DNA of 7,634 nucleotides, taken from an uncultured Bacteroidota bacterium (GTDB lineage: Bacteria; Bacteroidota; Bacteroidia; UBA7662). Location: the NCBI GenBank assembly GCA_903908015.1, contig CAIVQI010000130.1, positions 1 through 7,634 of the forward strand, read 5' to 3'. The position numbers and the translations under genes are program-made. Below the pieces are notes generated by a model that made no database searches, was not told where the DNA came from, and was given only the letters and a program-made list of their open reading frames with translations. This document shows, piece by piece, positions 7,110 to 7,634 of the stretch. Positions within the stretch are counted from its first letter, which is position 1. Every line of letters starts with the position of its first letter.

Positions 7110-7125
7110 TGGTGGAAAGACTTCT

Positions 7126-7634
7126 ATGTACGACCTACACGCTGTGATTTTGGCCGGTGGTTCCGGTTCGCGTCTGTGGCCGCTCAGTTCGCCGGATCTA
7201 CCCAAACAATTCCTGGATGTGGCTGGAACGGGGATGAGTTTGGTGCAATCCGCTTACCAAAACGCCAGAATGCTCACCAAAATCGATCGCATCCACCTGG
7301 TGACGCTCGATGGGTGGACAAACCTGGCCCGCCAGCAATTGCCTGAGCTCCCCCGCACGTCGATCATTTCCGAGCCCATTCGAAAGAATACAGCGGTTGC
7401 CACGCTACATGCCGCCATTCGGATTTTGCGTACGAATCCGGATGCCCTCTTACTCATTCTGCCTTCCGACCATTTCGTGGTGGATTCAGCGCAATTCATA
7501 GAAAACCTTCAGCCTGCTCTTCAGTATGCTGCAGAACATGATGAGCTTGTGGTGACAGGCGTACGCGCGCACCAGCCCGATATTCATTACGGCTACATAC
7601 AGTACTATCCCAACCCCGACAACAACCCCATTTG
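7126..7634 (+). CDS. manC: Mannose-1-phosphate guanylyltransferase, 3'-truncated by the window edge
   Basis: The frame is open from the ATG at 7126 to the right edge, giving the first 169 residues of a protein that normally has about 350-360 residues in the short (single-domain) form or about 470 with a fused isomerase domain. The nucleotidyltransferase signature LAGGSGSRLWPLS (9-21) is followed by PKQFL (26-30), which binds the nucleotide and phosphate. SEPIRKNTA (82-90), ILPSDH (111-116, with the metal-binding Asp) and a YGYI element near residue 158 are in the order seen in GDP-mannose pyrophosphorylases. The enzyme makes GDP-mannose from GTP and mannose 1-phosphate in the cytoplasm for O-antigen, capsule or glycoprotein glycans. 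The YGYI element is preceded by HQPDIH, a little different from the more usual RPETG pattern. A close relative acting on another sugar phosphate cannot be ruled out from the N-terminal half alone. It probably forms a transcription unit with kpsF. Confidence 0.9.
   Translation, partial: MYDLHAVILAGGSGSRLWPLSSPDLPKQFLDVAGTGMSLVQSAYQNARMLTKIDRIHLVTLDGWTNLARQQLPELPRTSIISEPIRKNTAVATLHAAIRILRTNPDALLLILPSDHFVVDSAQFIENLQPALQYAAEHDELVVTGVRAHQPDIHYGYIQYYPNPDNNPI

Noticed and set aside
1..7634. A new defence, mobile or CRISPR-like system
   Set aside because: I found no direct-repeat array, transposase, integrase or toxin-antitoxin pair. The only nuclease-like gene is incomplete and has no modification or partner gene in view.

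Overview
The window looks like chromosomal DNA from a member of the Bacteroidota. The signs are: a secreted protein with a type IX secretion (T9SS) type A C-terminal sorting domain; a DUF5777-type outer-membrane barrel; a RecQ with the long HRDC-plus-helical tail common in this phylum, placed head-to-head with a KpsF/GutQ sugar-phosphate isomerase; an SDR-type L-threonine dehydrogenase; weak or absent Shine-Dalgarno sequences; and one perfect TAnnTTTG -7 box. I cannot name the genus.

Layout. Positions 2-498 (+) hold the 3' part of a PD-(D/E)XK nuclease-like gene broken by an apparent one-base deletion near 256. Positions 595-2818 (-) hold a compact three-gene envelope cluster, read from right to left: a lipoprotein c-type cytochrome, a DUF5777 beta-barrel only 5 bases downstream, then a T9SS-exported Reeler-like protein with a heme-like Cys/His motif. 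Diverging from it, 2861-3832 (+) encodes threonine dehydrogenase. This gene converges on recQ (3872-6121, -). recQ is divergent from kpsF (6112-7080, +), and neither gene has a usable ATG. A mannose-1-phosphate guanylyltransferase gene starts at 7126 (+) and runs off the right edge. No stretch over 300 bases lacks a gene.

How the genes fit together. The minus-strand trio would place one c-type heme protein on a membrane lipid anchor, one protein in the outer membrane as a barrel, and one on or outside the cell surface. That makes an envelope redox or ligand-transfer module conceivable but unproven. kpsF and the guanylyltransferase gene both feed cell-envelope sugars (D-arabinose 5-phosphate toward KDO, and GDP-mannose). 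recQ and the threonine dehydrogenase gene are housekeeping functions.

I see no tRNA, rRNA, CRISPR array, insertion sequence or obvious new defence system. The items most worth a second look are the cytochrome/barrel/T9SS cluster, the CX4CH motif in its third member, the broken nuclease gene, and the ATG-less recQ/kpsF junction.
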